From assembly GCA_041749535.1 (NCBI GenBank), contig JBGTBE010000011.1, positions 51,804-115,803 of the forward strand: a DNA stretch of 64,000 nt. Reading direction: 5' to 3'. Below, piece after piece: positions 9,226 to 18,249 of this stretch; the stretch's first letter is position 1; each line of letters starts with the position of its first letter. The DNA comes from JBBQZU01 sp041749535. Lineage in GTDB: Bacteria; Bacteroidota; Bacteroidia; Flavobacteriales_D; Cryomorphaceae. The position numbers were made by a program, and so were the translations under genes. The notes beneath the pieces are model-generated. The model did no database searches and was not told where the DNA came from. It saw nothing but the letters and a program-made list of their open reading frames with translations.

Positions 9226-9569
9226 GCAAAGTGAAAATATACCACAACCCACGCTGTAGCAAAAGCCGCGAAACACTTGCGTTGATACGCAGCAAAGGTG
9301 TGGAGCCAGAAGTGGTCCGCTACCTCGATGAGGTGCCTACAGCTGATGAGATAAAACTTTTGTTAGCTAAGCTCGACATGGGCATTCAGGACCTTATCCG
9401 CAAGGAAGAATCCTTATACAAAGAGAAGCTGAAAGGGCTTAATCTCAATATAGATGAGTGGATCAACGTGCTGCGCGAAAACCCCAGACTAATACAAAGA
9501 CCCATCGTGGTGAAGGGGAGCAAGGCCATCATGGGCCGCCCTCCAGAGAATGTACTCAAACTATTATGA
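9222..9569 (+). CDS. ArsC/Spx-family (arsenate reductase-like) protein
   Basis: A 115-residue thioredoxin-fold protein. It has the ArsC N-terminus IYHNPRCSKSRETL with the catalytic-position Cys at residue 12, and the later arginines in LIQRPIVV and GRPPENV that form the anion pocket of glutaredoxin-coupled arsenate reductases. Length matches ArsC (about 115-140). No arsenite pump or ArsR regulator is nearby, so a general thiol-redox role like YfgD/YffB is as likely as arsenic resistance. The start ATG overlaps the prfB stop TGA by 4 bases, so translation is probably coupled. Confidence 0.85.
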   Translation: MSKVKIYHNPRCSKSRETLALIRSKGVEPEVVRYLDEVPTADEIKLLLAKLDMGIQDLIRKEESLYKEKLKGLNLNIDEWINVLRENPRLIQRPIVVKGSKAIMGRPPENVLKLL

Positions 9570-9570
9570 T

Positions 9571-10974
9571 ATGAGCAAATCACAGGAATACCGCATTGAA
9601 CATGACACCATGGGCGAGGTAAAGGTACCCGCCGACAAATACTGGGGTGCACAGACCGAGCGCTCACGTGGCAATTTTAAAATAGGTCCTGCAGGCAGCA
9701 TGCCCATTGAAATAATTTATGGCTTTGCCTACCTGAAGAAAGCCGCTGCAGAAACCAACCATGCACTCGGCGTGCTCACTGAAGAAAAGATGAAAGCCAT
9801 CAGCGCCGTTTGCGATGAAATCCTCGCCGGTAAACTAGACGATCAGTTTCCGCTAGTAATATGGCAAACTGGCTCGGGTACACAAAGCAATATGAACCTG
9901 AACGAAGTAATCTCTAACCGGGCACACGTGCTCGGTGGCGCAACCCTTGGTGAGGGAACGCCTGCCATTCACCCGAACGATGATGTGAACAAGTCGCAGA
10001 GCAGCAACGACACGTACCCCACGGCCATGCACATTGCAGTGTACAAAAAGGTGGTGGAGCAAACCATTCCCGCAGTGCTCACCCTACGCAATACGCTTCA
10101 CGCTAAAAGCCAGTCCTTTATGGATGTGGTAAAAATAGGGCGCACACACCTTATGGATGCCACGCCGCTCACGCTCGGTCAGGAGTTCAGCGGTTTTGTA
10201 AGCCAACTCGACCACGGCATGCAGGCGCTTAAAAACACCCTCACCCACCTGAGCGAGCTCGCCCTTGGAGGTACCGCTGTGGGTACAGGCATTAACACCC
10301 CTAAAGGATATTCTGAGCATGTGGCAGGGCGCATTGCTGCTCTTACCGGGCTGCCCTTCATAACTGCGAACAATAAATTTGAAGCCCTAGCTGCGCACGA
10401 TGCTTTGGTGGAAACCCACGGGGCATTAAAGCAACTTGCGGTATCACTCAATAAAATTGCAAATGATGTACGTATGCTGGCTTCAGGTCCCCGCAGCGGC
10501 ATAGGGGAGATCCTCATTCCTGAGAATGAACCCGGCTCATCCATCATGCCCGGCAAAGTAAACCCCACACAATGCGAGGCACTTACCATGGTTTGCGCGC
10601 AGGTGGTGGGCAACGATATGGCGGTAACGGTAGGTGGCATGCAGGGCCACTACCAACTCAATGTATTTAAACCACTCATGGCGGCCAACTTGCTCAATAG
10701 CGCTACCCTGCTTGGTGATGCATGTCTTTCATTCAATGAGCATTGCGCGGTGGGCATAGAACCCAATAAGCCATTCATCAAAAAGCACCTCGAAAATTCC
10801 CTGATGCTGGTTACCGCTCTCAATACCCACATTGGGTACGAGAAGGCCGCCAAAATTGCCAAAACTGCGCATAAGAACGGCACCACCCTGAAGGAAGAAG
10901 CAGTAAACCTTGGCTACCTTACCGCCGATGATTTTGACAAGTGGGTGATACCTATGAAAATGACAGGGCTTTAG
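9571..10974 (+). CDS. fumC: Class II fumarate hydratase
   Basis: A 467-residue fumarase of the aspartase/fumarase superfamily, converting fumarate to L-malate in the TCA cycle. Visible motifs are GSGTQSNMNLNEVISNRA, the active-site stretch GRTHLMDATPLTLGQEFSGF and the family signature GSSIMPGKVNP. The start MSKSQEYRIEHDTMGEVKVP was chosen because the upstream in-frame ATG at 9550 lies inside arsC and adds seven non-homologous residues; the chosen ATG is 1 bp after the arsC stop. Aspartase is the main alternative, but the sequence pattern and the KPFIKKHLENSLMLVTALN region fit FumC. Last gene of the plus-strand run, followed by a clear terminator. Confidence 0.95.
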   Translation: MSKSQEYRIEHDTMGEVKVPADKYWGAQTERSRGNFKIGPAGSMPIEIIYGFAYLKKAAAETNHALGVLTEEKMKAISAVCDEILAGKLDDQFPLVIWQTGSGTQSNMNLNEVISNRAHVLGGATLGEGTPAIHPNDDVNKSQSSNDTYPTAMHIAVYKKVVEQTIPAVLTLRNTLHAKSQSFMDVVKIGRTHLMDATPLTLGQEFSGFVSQLDHGMQALKNTLTHLSELALGGTAVGTGINTPKGYSEHVAGRIAALTGLPFITANNKFEALAAHDALVETHGALKQLAVSLNKIANDVRMLASGPRSGIGEILIPENEPGSSIMPGKVNPTQCEALTMVCAQVVGNDMAVTVGGMQGHYQLNVFKPLMAANLLNSATLLGDACLSFNEHCAVGIEPNKPFIKKHLENSLMLVTALNTHIGYEKAAKIAKTAHKNGTTLKEEAVNLGYLTADDFDKWVIPMKMTGL

Positions 10975-11011
10975 TTTGGTAGCTACCGAATTCCAGACAA
11001 TTAAATAATCA

Positions 11012-11041
11012 AAAAAGCAGCCCCATGTGAGGCTGCTTTTT
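11012..11041. terminator. Bidirectional rho-independent terminator
   Basis: AAAAAGCAGCC and GGCTGCTTTTT form an 11 bp perfect stem around an 8-base loop. A-tract and T-tract on the two sides let it serve both fumC (plus) and the convergent T9SS gene (minus). Confidence 0.9.
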
Positions 11042-11065
11042 GATTGAACATGATACTGTTTATGC

Positions 11066-14000
11066 TTATTGAACCCTTACTACTTTTCCATTTTGAACAG
11101 GAACACCATCCATAAAAATGGTGTAGGTGAGCATGCCTTTCGGCAATTGCAGCCCATCAATGGTAAAGATGCTGCCAGCGCCAAATCGTTCGCTTTTTAC
11201 ACGGCGGCCGCGCAGGTCGAAAAGTTCAATTCTCAACTCTTTGTATTCTGGTGATTCAGCATTGAATCGGAAAATCAGTTCAGCTGAGAATGGGTTAGGA
11301 TAGATAGAAAATGTTTGCTCAAATTCCGAGTTACTGCTATCCAAATTAATAGTCTTCTCAATTCCGGCGAGCAAGTCAATACCGACGGTATCAAAAGGGA
11401 TGATATATGGAATGTACCCCGTGCCTGCGGCGATATAGTTAGCGTTAAGAAGAGATGTGTTGCCTGCTGATGAGAAGAAACCTGATTCAAACAACGCTGG
11501 TATATCCTCAGGCGTACCGGAAGGAATCAAATCAAATGAATTGACTTGAGTAAAATTATCATTTGAATTTACCCATGACGGCACAGGAAAACCTAGCCTC
11601 CCGGATAACGATGCCGCAACCAGTGCAGCTTCATCAGCTTCAAAATCATTGATGAAAGAGAGTATTTCGTTTGATGAATATGCTCCGGTCGTGTCCGAAA
11701 GAAGTACTGAAAGCGTTTCCCTCCAAAATTGAGCTTTTTTGCTTTTTGCACCTAGCCATTCAGACTGATATTGCTCAAGAGAATTGTCGAGAACGTAATC
11801 TGAATCGTTCTGGTCATTAGAGCTGTTTGCTTCAAAGTTCACCACTAACATATCATAGCCATTGTAAGTCAGTGCATCAATTACAAGCGGAGAAAGTCCG
11901 TTGGTCGCGGCAATTATGTAGGGCACTAATTCATCAATTGATGCTCCGGTATTTATCAGGGTCAGAATAGTCTCCGTGTTGCCACCATCAAGTTGAGCAG
12001 AAGCCTGTTCAAAAGCATTTTCAAGTACTTGGGCTTCGTTCCATAATTCACTGATGCTTATCAATTCGGGAGTTGAGCTTTTGGGGCCACCAATCTCTCT
12101 TTTCACGGGCAGAGATGTTTTTTTCGTTCTGCAAGTGTTTTCAGTATCGTAGAAAATCCCTGTGCACTCGTCAATGTAATACGCAATTGGTGGACCGCTA
12201 ATACCTGTCCATTTAAGCGGTTCCAGTCTTGCCTGACCCACACCTTGCACTTCATGATGCCGGTAATTTACATCCAGTAATGGTTCAGTGCCAGGATAAT
12301 GCGCCCTTAAATCAAAATGATTTGCAAGGGTAGTGTTGCTGTGGCTGAAGAAATTTCCGGCGGGTACCGGATTACCCGTTGAGCAACTACCTTGTTCATC
12401 GGAAATCGTTCCTGTATTGATCAGGATATCGGAATACAAAATGGGATGATCAAAAACATTACACAGCCACTTTAATCCTGTATTAAATGCATCATTTGGG
12501 TTGGCATTCACGCCTTGGCTCACTCCTCCAATGGTGAGCTTATTGAAATTATTTCGGTATATTTCATTATATCCTCTTCTCGAATCATTGATTGCCACTC
12601 CGAAATTCCAAGGTGCCTTGTTTCCAGTCTGGAATGATTTAAAGGTATTGTTTTCTACAAAATATCCCGTGCTGCCATTCAAATATACTCCACAGGCATT
12701 GTTGCTGCGATGCACTTCAAAATCGGAATCGAGAATTTCAGGGCTTTGATAGTAAGTAAGTGACACGCCAATGTAGTTATTGATTAGCTCTGCATGGTTT
12801 AGATACAATGTTCTCGTTACAAGGGTATCACTATTCAATCCATCAATACCCAAACGAAGGTTTTGAAACCTTGATCTGATAATTGTGCCATCAAGACAAT
12901 CTAGCTGAAAGCCGGTACAACCCCAGTTTACGCGCACACGGGAGTTGGCCATGTAAATTCCTTTTCCCCATTGATTTACTGGGAGACTATCAGGGATCAA
13001 ATTTTCATAAATATTTGCTGTTAGCCTCAAGCCACTGTTTCCGGTTACATGAATAAATTCTTTCGGAAGATAAGATTCCGTAAAGAATTTGATGGTCGTC
13101 GCAAATCGCGATTTAATAACAGCCCCTAAAGTGTATTGCTCAACACCAAAGGTATTGGTGCGTGTATATGGATCGTATTTAATTCCTGTTTCATTATCGA
13201 GAAAGCTGCTTTCCTTTACATCAATAACACCCCCGCCATAGCCGCTATACAACTCATGCCCTGCAAGTGCACCAATCCGCGCATGAGAGATAATGCTGCC
13301 GTTGTAAACTTTGAGCCTGCCTTGCTTTGTAAATCCGGTGAGTGCTTGATTCTCATTTGACCATCCTTCAATCCGGATTCCTTCCCAGTGTTTTCGGTCG
13401 CAACTGTCAAGGGGATTTGTACAGATGATTTTTTCATAAAAACAGCGTTGATCTACAGTCAATTCAGTGTTGTCAAGTATCAACTCCCCACCCCCAAGAC
13501 TTCCAACACCACGTTGAAGCACCACGACAGCTTTAGGTGCGAAAAACACATGCAGGTTCTGCCATGTAAGGCTTTCACCGGCGCGAATATAAAGAGTATC
13601 ACGCACGAAAAGTGTATCCATGCCGTATCCGGTCTCTCCGGTATGCACTGGGTTATTTACATCTGTCCATGTGCCGCTGAATACATCGTTTCTATTGTCA
13701 AATTCGTCCCAAAAGTCATATCGACTGTATCGCTCGCAGCAGTCGCACGTTCCAGTGTACATACCATCGTAATCTTCATAATCAACCTGATCGGGGAGAA
13801 TGTGCAGCCTGTTCTCATCAGATGGCACCTGAAGTGGTGCCAGTGCGTAGTTCACAGGGTAACTCATTCCCATACCGATTACATTTGGATTAAAGAAGAA
13901 AGTACCTCCGCCCACATCATGGATGGTACCCAGGTTGCTCCCATTGGTGAGCCAAAGGCGGTAGTCGTTTGCGTTGAGTTGCCGCGACTGGATTTGTGAA

Positions 14001-15058
14001 TTTTTGAATCCCGAAATTCCAGACAAGCCTGTGGCCGGTTGAAGCACATTGGTGATGTAGTTGTACCTGCTCAGGCCGGTAGTGTGGCTGGCGCTGGGGT
14101 CGTGGGTGATGTATACCGTATTGCCGTCAGGCGAAAACTCCACCCCGTGTATCCAGGGCTCCGTATTCGCAGGAGCCGGCTGGCCCATATTCAGTGTCTG
14201 AACACTTGAGGGAATGGTCACGCCTAAAGTATCCGTTTCCAGAAGGAGCAGCCAGATATCAGCCACGATGGCGTTGAACCGGTAAGGGAGTGCGATTCTG
14301 GTATGGCCCGTGGTATCGTTTTCATGTATCTCCAGCTCGGTTCGGTAACCCGAAGAAACTGTACCCCCCACGATGTGCGACCAGCCGGAGTCAGACAAAC
14401 CTTCACAGGTTATTTCAATTCTATATAGTTTGTAATTGGTTGAAACAAATACCGATCTCGATCCATCCTTTCGCTTTTTTGTGGCAGCAAAGTGGATTCC
14501 GTGGCTTCCTTGCGTGAGGCTACCAAATCCTTCGCTGGGACCGGCGGCAGGCAATACTGTACCCATCAGTGGAAAGGCGGTGCTGCTGCCAGCATCGGTC
14601 TGAAGGCTGCCCCAAAAGTTGTCGCTCTGGTCTTCTGTATCAAAAACAGCCACGTAGGGTAGCTCGTCATCCAGGGTAGTTGGTCCATCAATACCCGATA
14701 AGAATATATACCACTCCGTGCAGCTGCCAGGCTTGTTGATGATCAATATCTCACTATTGCCTGCTATGCGGTTGCCGTTGTATTGAAGTTCATTGATAAA
14801 ATTCCCATCCCGGTCAAAAACTTGCCCATCCACCACAAAAAACATAATTTCACCGTGGGGATTTTTTAACCCTGCGTGTACATAGTCTGATGTAAAACCC
14901 GTGTAATCTGGGGAGGAAGAGGCGGTGGGGAGTGGAACAAACACTTGTCCAGATTCAAATCCCAAATTAGGAAAAGTCCAGAATGGGTTTTGGGCAGCTA
15001 TGGATGAAAAAAAAAGTATGGCAGCAGATGCTAAGATAATGGTAGATAAATTTTTCAT
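11066..15058 (-). CDS. Large T9SS type A cargo protein (pair 1, protein A)
   Basis: A 1330-residue secreted protein. A signal peptide (MKNLSTIILASAAILFFSSI, cleavage near AAQ) is followed by the start of the mature protein, NPFWTFPNLGFESG. Residues 30-400 look like a beta-propeller or lectin-like region, with FSPDGNTVYITHD near residue 310. A long right-handed beta-helix-like region follows (about residues 500-900, with repeats around SIISHARIGALAGHE and ENNTFKSF). The extreme C-terminus is a type A sorting domain with YPNPFSAELIFRF and ending in GKVVRVQ, so it should be exported by T9SS and anchored or released by PorU. An upstream extension to 15109 is rejected because it lacks the signal peptide at its start. 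It is head-to-head with protein B; a partial paralogue starts at 63763. Confidence 0.88.
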   Translation of the reverse strand: MKNLSTIILASAAILFFSSIAAQNPFWTFPNLGFESGQVFVPLPTASSSPDYTGFTSDYVHAGLKNPHGEIMFFVVDGQVFDRDGNFINELQYNGNRIAGNSEILIINKPGSCTEWYIFLSGIDGPTTLDDELPYVAVFDTEDQSDNFWGSLQTDAGSSTAFPLMGTVLPAAGPSEGFGSLTQGSHGIHFAATKKRKDGSRSVFVSTNYKLYRIEITCEGLSDSGWSHIVGGTVSSGYRTELEIHENDTTGHTRIALPYRFNAIVADIWLLLLETDTLGVTIPSSVQTLNMGQPAPANTEPWIHGVEFSPDGNTVYITHDPSASHTTGLSRYNYITNVLQPATGLSGISGFKNSQIQSRQLNANDYRLWLTNGSNLGTIHDVGGGTFFFNPNVIGMGMSYPVNYALAPLQVPSDENRLHILPDQVDYEDYDGMYTGTCDCCERYSRYDFWDEFDNRNDVFSGTWTDVNNPVHTGETGYGMDTLFVRDTLYIRAGESLTWQNLHVFFAPKAVVVLQRGVGSLGGGELILDNTELTVDQRCFYEKIICTNPLDSCDRKHWEGIRIEGWSNENQALTGFTKQGRLKVYNGSIISHARIGALAGHELYSGYGGGVIDVKESSFLDNETGIKYDPYTRTNTFGVEQYTLGAVIKSRFATTIKFFTESYLPKEFIHVTGNSGLRLTANIYENLIPDSLPVNQWGKGIYMANSRVRVNWGCTGFQLDCLDGTIIRSRFQNLRLGIDGLNSDTLVTRTLYLNHAELINNYIGVSLTYYQSPEILDSDFEVHRSNNACGVYLNGSTGYFVENNTFKSFQTGNKAPWNFGVAINDSRRGYNEIYRNNFNKLTIGGVSQGVNANPNDAFNTGLKWLCNVFDHPILYSDILINTGTISDEQGSCSTGNPVPAGNFFSHSNTTLANHFDLRAHYPGTEPLLDVNYRHHEVQGVGQARLEPLKWTGISGPPIAYYIDECTGIFYDTENTCRTKKTSLPVKREIGGPKSSTPELISISELWNEAQVLENAFEQASAQLDGGNTETILTLINTGASIDELVPYIIAATNGLSPLVIDALTYNGYDMLVVNFEANSSNDQNDSDYVLDNSLEQYQSEWLGAKSKKAQFWRETLSVLLSDTTGAYSSNEILSFINDFEADEAALVAASLSGRLGFPVPSWVNSNDNFTQVNSFDLIPSGTPEDIPALFESGFFSSAGNTSLLNANYIAAGTGYIPYIIPFDTVGIDLLAGIEKTINLDSSNSEFEQTFSIYPNPFSAELIFRFNAESPEYKELRIELFDLRGRRVKSERFGAGSIFTIDGLQLPKGMLTYTIFMDGVPVQNGKVVRVQ

Positions 15059-15072
15059 AGAGAATGGATTGA

Positions 15073-17079
15073 TTGATTCCAAAACTGGACAAAAAAAAAA
15101 ATGCGACACTGTTAAATGACTTAGGAAAAGTTATTAACAATTTATATAACAGACTGAAACGTGTCAAACTAGGACTTTTTCAAACTGTTGTATTCTCGTC
15201 ACTTTTAACGTTCAGCGGGAGTACGCAGCACTTGTTTTTTGAAGAGTGTTTTGAAGGTGTAGTCACCGGCGCGGGTTATTCAGTAACTCCAGGGGCGGGT
15301 AGCGGTCAGTTCGAGATTTACTACAACGAAACATTAACATTAAAGAGGGCAATTGCCTTCTCCTACAGATATGGCAAGCCCGCACCATTCAATTTTCCAA
15401 TAAATGATTTGAATGTAAATTGGAATATTGGGAATATGGTAGGAAATGAAATGGAGGAACCTTCTACAGCCATTGTATGTTTCGCAGTTCATGCGGTTGA
15501 TATTAGCGACTGGATTGTAGTTGAAGATAACTTCATATCCATCAATATCCCGTTACAATCTGGCAACCCCATCATTCCAAACGAAGGCTATTGGAGCGTA
15601 TATTGCCTTTTTCTTTTTGAAAGCGCCCTGCCTTCTGATGTAACATGTATTCGAGTATATACTGCAAACCAAGTTCAATATGAGCCACAGCAATATCAAA
15701 TTGCTAAACCGCCTGCATCTCCCGGAACGGACATTGGCTTTGCTCTCTATTCTGACCGGGCCTGGATGCATGATGACCGCAGCAGAATAAGAATCAACAA
15801 TAGTATCTTGGGTGAAACTTATGGTCCTGACGCGACCAATCCTGAATCTCTTGGTGGTGTAAGAGGCCACTTCTACTATAAGAACGGCACCCTTTTCGGA
15901 CTTGATGATGACGTGCCAAATAATACAGTCAATCAGAGCGACGGAATTGCCGTAATTAATCAATATCTGAGTAATGAAAACTTGCAGTATGTGGAGTTGA
16001 GACGTACAATTTCAGACCCAATTGGTGGAGCACAACCCCACCCCGCCTTTTTCATCACCTATAAGCCTGCCTGTGCGTTGCATAGTGGCACCATGCCCGG
16101 TACCCATAGCCTGTGCAGCGGCGATACCCTGCAACTGCAAGCCCTGAGCGGCTATGAGCACTATGCCTGGTGGCCCGGCACGGAGCTGAGCGACAGCACC
16201 ACAGCCAACCCCCAGTGCTTCGCCACAGAAAGCCGCTGGTATGCGGTGCGCATGTGGAATGATGATCCCCATAGTCTCTGCTCACAGACGATACCGGTGT
16301 ATGTTACCGTAAACCCTATTCCTGAACCTGCCAATATTGCTATTACTCCAAGCACATGTCCGGCAAATACAGGGAGGGTGGTATTTCAGAATCCTGCGGG
16401 TATTGCTCCTTTTACCTATTGGCTAGATGGAGTAGGGCAAGGCAGCAATACCTTTAACAACTTGCCTCCGGGAACCTACCCTGCCCGGATTGTAAATGGT
16501 TACGGCTGCGAATGGGAAGGTACAGTCACGGTACCGCTCATCACCCAGCAGCAAGCAAACTTCAATACCTTTCCCCAGGAAGGCGACTCGCCACTTTATG
16601 TATTCTTCCGCAACGAGAGCACAGGAGCCACCTCATACCAATGGCTTATTGACGGAGAGCCTTACTCCGAAACCTTCTCATTCAATTACACTTTTGCCGA
16701 TACCGGCACCTATGTCGTAAACCTGATCGCTTACCTAACAGACCCCGCCTGCGCAGATACTGCTACCGTAACCATTCGGGTCAATCCCGGCATACGCATC
16801 GCTTTGCCCAATATCTTTACCCCCAATGGAGATGGTACCAACGACCGCCTGGTTGCTGAGCTTTTTGGCGTAAGCAGCATGCGCTGGGAAGTACACAACC
16901 GCTGGGGCAACCTGTTATACAGCGGTGATGACAGCAGCGGAGCAAACTCAGTGGAACTTTGGGATGGCACCGCGAATGGAAACTTAGTTCCGGCAGGGGT
17001 ATACCCGGTGCAGGTTACCGCGCAGGGCCTGAACGGGAAGGTGGAATCGGTGCAGGTGATGGTGACTGTGGTGTATTAG
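15073..17079 (+). CDS. T9SS type B (CHU_C) cargo protein, pair 1 protein B; start uncertain
   Basis: A secreted modular protein of up to 668 residues. The N-terminal domain begins with the mark LFFEECFEG and runs about 300 residues. It is followed by an Ig-like module ending in SLCSQTIPVYVTVNP, an SprB-like repeat (TYPARIVNGYGCEWEG), a PKD domain (ADTGTYVVNLIAYL) and the gliding-motility C-terminal domain with LPNIFTPNGDGTND and HNRWGNLLYSG. This is the type B sorting signal used by T9SS. No ATG exists upstream of the signal-peptide-like core (LGLFQTVVFSSLLTFSGS); TTG at 15073 is the first possible start and CTG at 15154 aligns best with the start of the paralogue at 63633. An 11-A run (15091-15101) lies inside this 5' end. 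Divergent from protein A with only 14 bp between. Confidence 0.85.
   Translation: MIPKLDKKKNATLLNDLGKVINNLYNRLKRVKLGLFQTVVFSSLLTFSGSTQHLFFEECFEGVVTGAGYSVTPGAGSGQFEIYYNETLTLKRAIAFSYRYGKPAPFNFPINDLNVNWNIGNMVGNEMEEPSTAIVCFAVHAVDISDWIVVEDNFISINIPLQSGNPIIPNEGYWSVYCLFLFESALPSDVTCIRVYTANQVQYEPQQYQIAKPPASPGTDIGFALYSDRAWMHDDRSRIRINNSILGETYGPDATNPESLGGVRGHFYYKNGTLFGLDDDVPNNTVNQSDGIAVINQYLSNENLQYVELRRTISDPIGGAQPHPAFFITYKPACALHSGTMPGTHSLCSGDTLQLQALSGYEHYAWWPGTELSDSTTANPQCFATESRWYAVRMWNDDPHSLCSQTIPVYVTVNPIPEPANIAITPSTCPANTGRVVFQNPAGIAPFTYWLDGVGQGSNTFNNLPPGTYPARIVNGYGCEWEGTVTVPLITQQQANFNTFPQEGDSPLYVFFRNESTGATSYQWLIDGEPYSETFSFNYTFADTGTYVVNLIAYLTDPACADTATVTIRVNPGIRIALPNIFTPNGDGTNDRLVAELFGVSSMRWEVHNRWGNLLYSGDDSSGANSVELWDGTANGNLVPAGVYPVQVTAQGLNGKVESVQVMVTVVY
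15091..15101 (+). repeat. Poly-A run at the 5' end of protein B gene
   Basis: Eleven consecutive A residues. A 15-base run of the same sense sits at the equivalent place upstream of the paralogous gene (63703-63717). Such tracts are prone to length change. Confidence 0.8.
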
Positions 17080-17098
17080 GTATTAAGTACGAAGTACA

Positions 17099-17124
17099 AA
17101 GTATTATGGCTGACCTTAATACTT
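17099..17124. terminator. Hairpin between convergent genes
   Basis: AAGTATTA and TAATACTT form an 8 bp perfect stem around a 10-base loop, in an AT-rich stretch with further partial symmetry (17081-17150). It lies between the convergent stops of the type B cargo gene and manC. There is no G/C-rich core, so it is a weak terminator at best. Confidence 0.4.
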
Positions 17125-17154
17125 AATATATCATACTTTATACTTCCCAAAAGC

Positions 17155-18246
17155 TTACACAAACCTCGCATTCTTACTCGCTTTGAGGTCAGTGACAATT
17201 TGTTTTATTTTTTGCTCGTCTTCTTTAGGGCATATAAGCAGCACATCGTTGGTGTCTACCACGATATAGTCCTGCAATCCCTGCACCACTACCAGCTTGT
17301 CAGGAGGAACGTTGATCATATTGTCGGCGCTCTGTACCATGGCCACATTCTTGCCTACAATGGCATTGTTCTCTTTGTCCTTGCGAATGTGGGTAAAGAG
17401 TGAGCCCCAAGTGCCTAGATCGCTCCATCCGAAATCGCTCAACACCACGCTTACGTTCTTCGCTTTCTCCATCACTCCGTAGTCAATTGATATGCTCTCG
17501 CACACGCTGTACACATTGGCAATTTTCGCGGCTTCGTCGGGTGTGTTGTAATAAGGCGTGATGCCTTCAAAGAGCTCTTCTATTTCGTGCAGGTGTTCTT
17601 TGAAGGCTTCTGTAATGCTTTCCAGTGTCCAGATAAAGATGCCTGAGTTCCAGTAAAAGTCACCACTTTTTAGAAACTCACGGGCCAGCTCCAGGTCTGG
17701 TTTTTCGGTGAAGGTTTTTACTTTCTTCACGCTGGGACTTACCGCGTTTGGCTCATCGGTAAACTGTATGTAGCCGTAGCCGGTATCGGGCCGTGAAGGT
17801 TTTATACCCAAGGTCACAAGATTGCCTGTGGTGCGGGCTTGGCTCAGCGCCGTTTCTATGGTGGCGATGAAGGCTGTATCCTTCAGCACAAGGTGGTCAG
17901 CGGGAGCCACGATGATGGCAGCATTGGGGTCGCGCAATTTAATTTTGTGGTTGGCATACGCAATGCAGGGCGCTGTATTTCGACGACTTGGCTCCAGGAG
18001 TATTTGCTCATCATTGAGGCCGCTTATTTGCTCCCTTACCAGATCGAGGTATTGCTCGTTGGTTACGATGTAAATGTTCTCGCGGGGACACAATGCAAGA
18101 AACCTATCGAAGGTTTGCTGAAGCAAAGTGGAGCCTGTGCCGAGAATATCATGAAATTGCTTGGGGTTTGATGTGCGGCTCATGGGCCAAAAACGGCTGC
18201 CTATGCCGCCTGCCATGATAATGCAATAGTTTTGGGGATTGGTCAT
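17155..18246 (-). CDS. manC: Mannose-1-phosphate guanylyltransferase
   Basis: A 363-residue nucleotidyltransferase that makes GDP-mannose from GTP and mannose-1-phosphate. The start MTNPQNYCIIMAGGIGSRFW contains the nucleotide-binding GG.GSR.WP signature and continues MSRTSNPKQFHDI. The sugar-phosphate region FTEKPDLELA and the DYGVMEKAKNV stretch are in place. The protein lacks the C-terminal phosphomannose isomerase cupin found in bifunctional enzymes, so it is the monofunctional form. GDP-mannose feeds O-antigen, capsule or protein glycosylation. It starts 3 bp downstream of the aminotransferase stop, in the same direction. Confidence 0.93.
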   Translation of the reverse strand: MTNPQNYCIIMAGGIGSRFWPMSRTSNPKQFHDILGTGSTLLQQTFDRFLALCPRENIYIVTNEQYLDLVREQISGLNDEQILLEPSRRNTAPCIAYANHKIKLRDPNAAIIVAPADHLVLKDTAFIATIETALSQARTTGNLVTLGIKPSRPDTGYGYIQFTDEPNAVSPSVKKVKTFTEKPDLELAREFLKSGDFYWNSGIFIWTLESITEAFKEHLHEIEELFEGITPYYNTPDEAAKIANVYSVCESISIDYGVMEKAKNVSVVLSDFGWSDLGTWGSLFTHIRKDKENNAIVGKNVAMVQSADNMINVPPDKLVVVQGLQDYIVVDTNDVLLICPKEDEQKIKQIVTDLKASKNARFV

Positions 18247-18249
18247 ATA

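Noticed and set aside
13388..13999. A 203-codon plus-strand frame inside the large protein A gene
   Set aside because: It is a shadow of the beta-helix region; no signal, motif or ribosome-binding site supports it.
17081..17150. AAGTACGAAGTACAAAGTA sequence as a mobile element end
   Set aside because: Similar AT-rich TAC repeats occur near 60505-60545, but the match is short and degenerate. A hairpin between convergent genes is the simpler reading.
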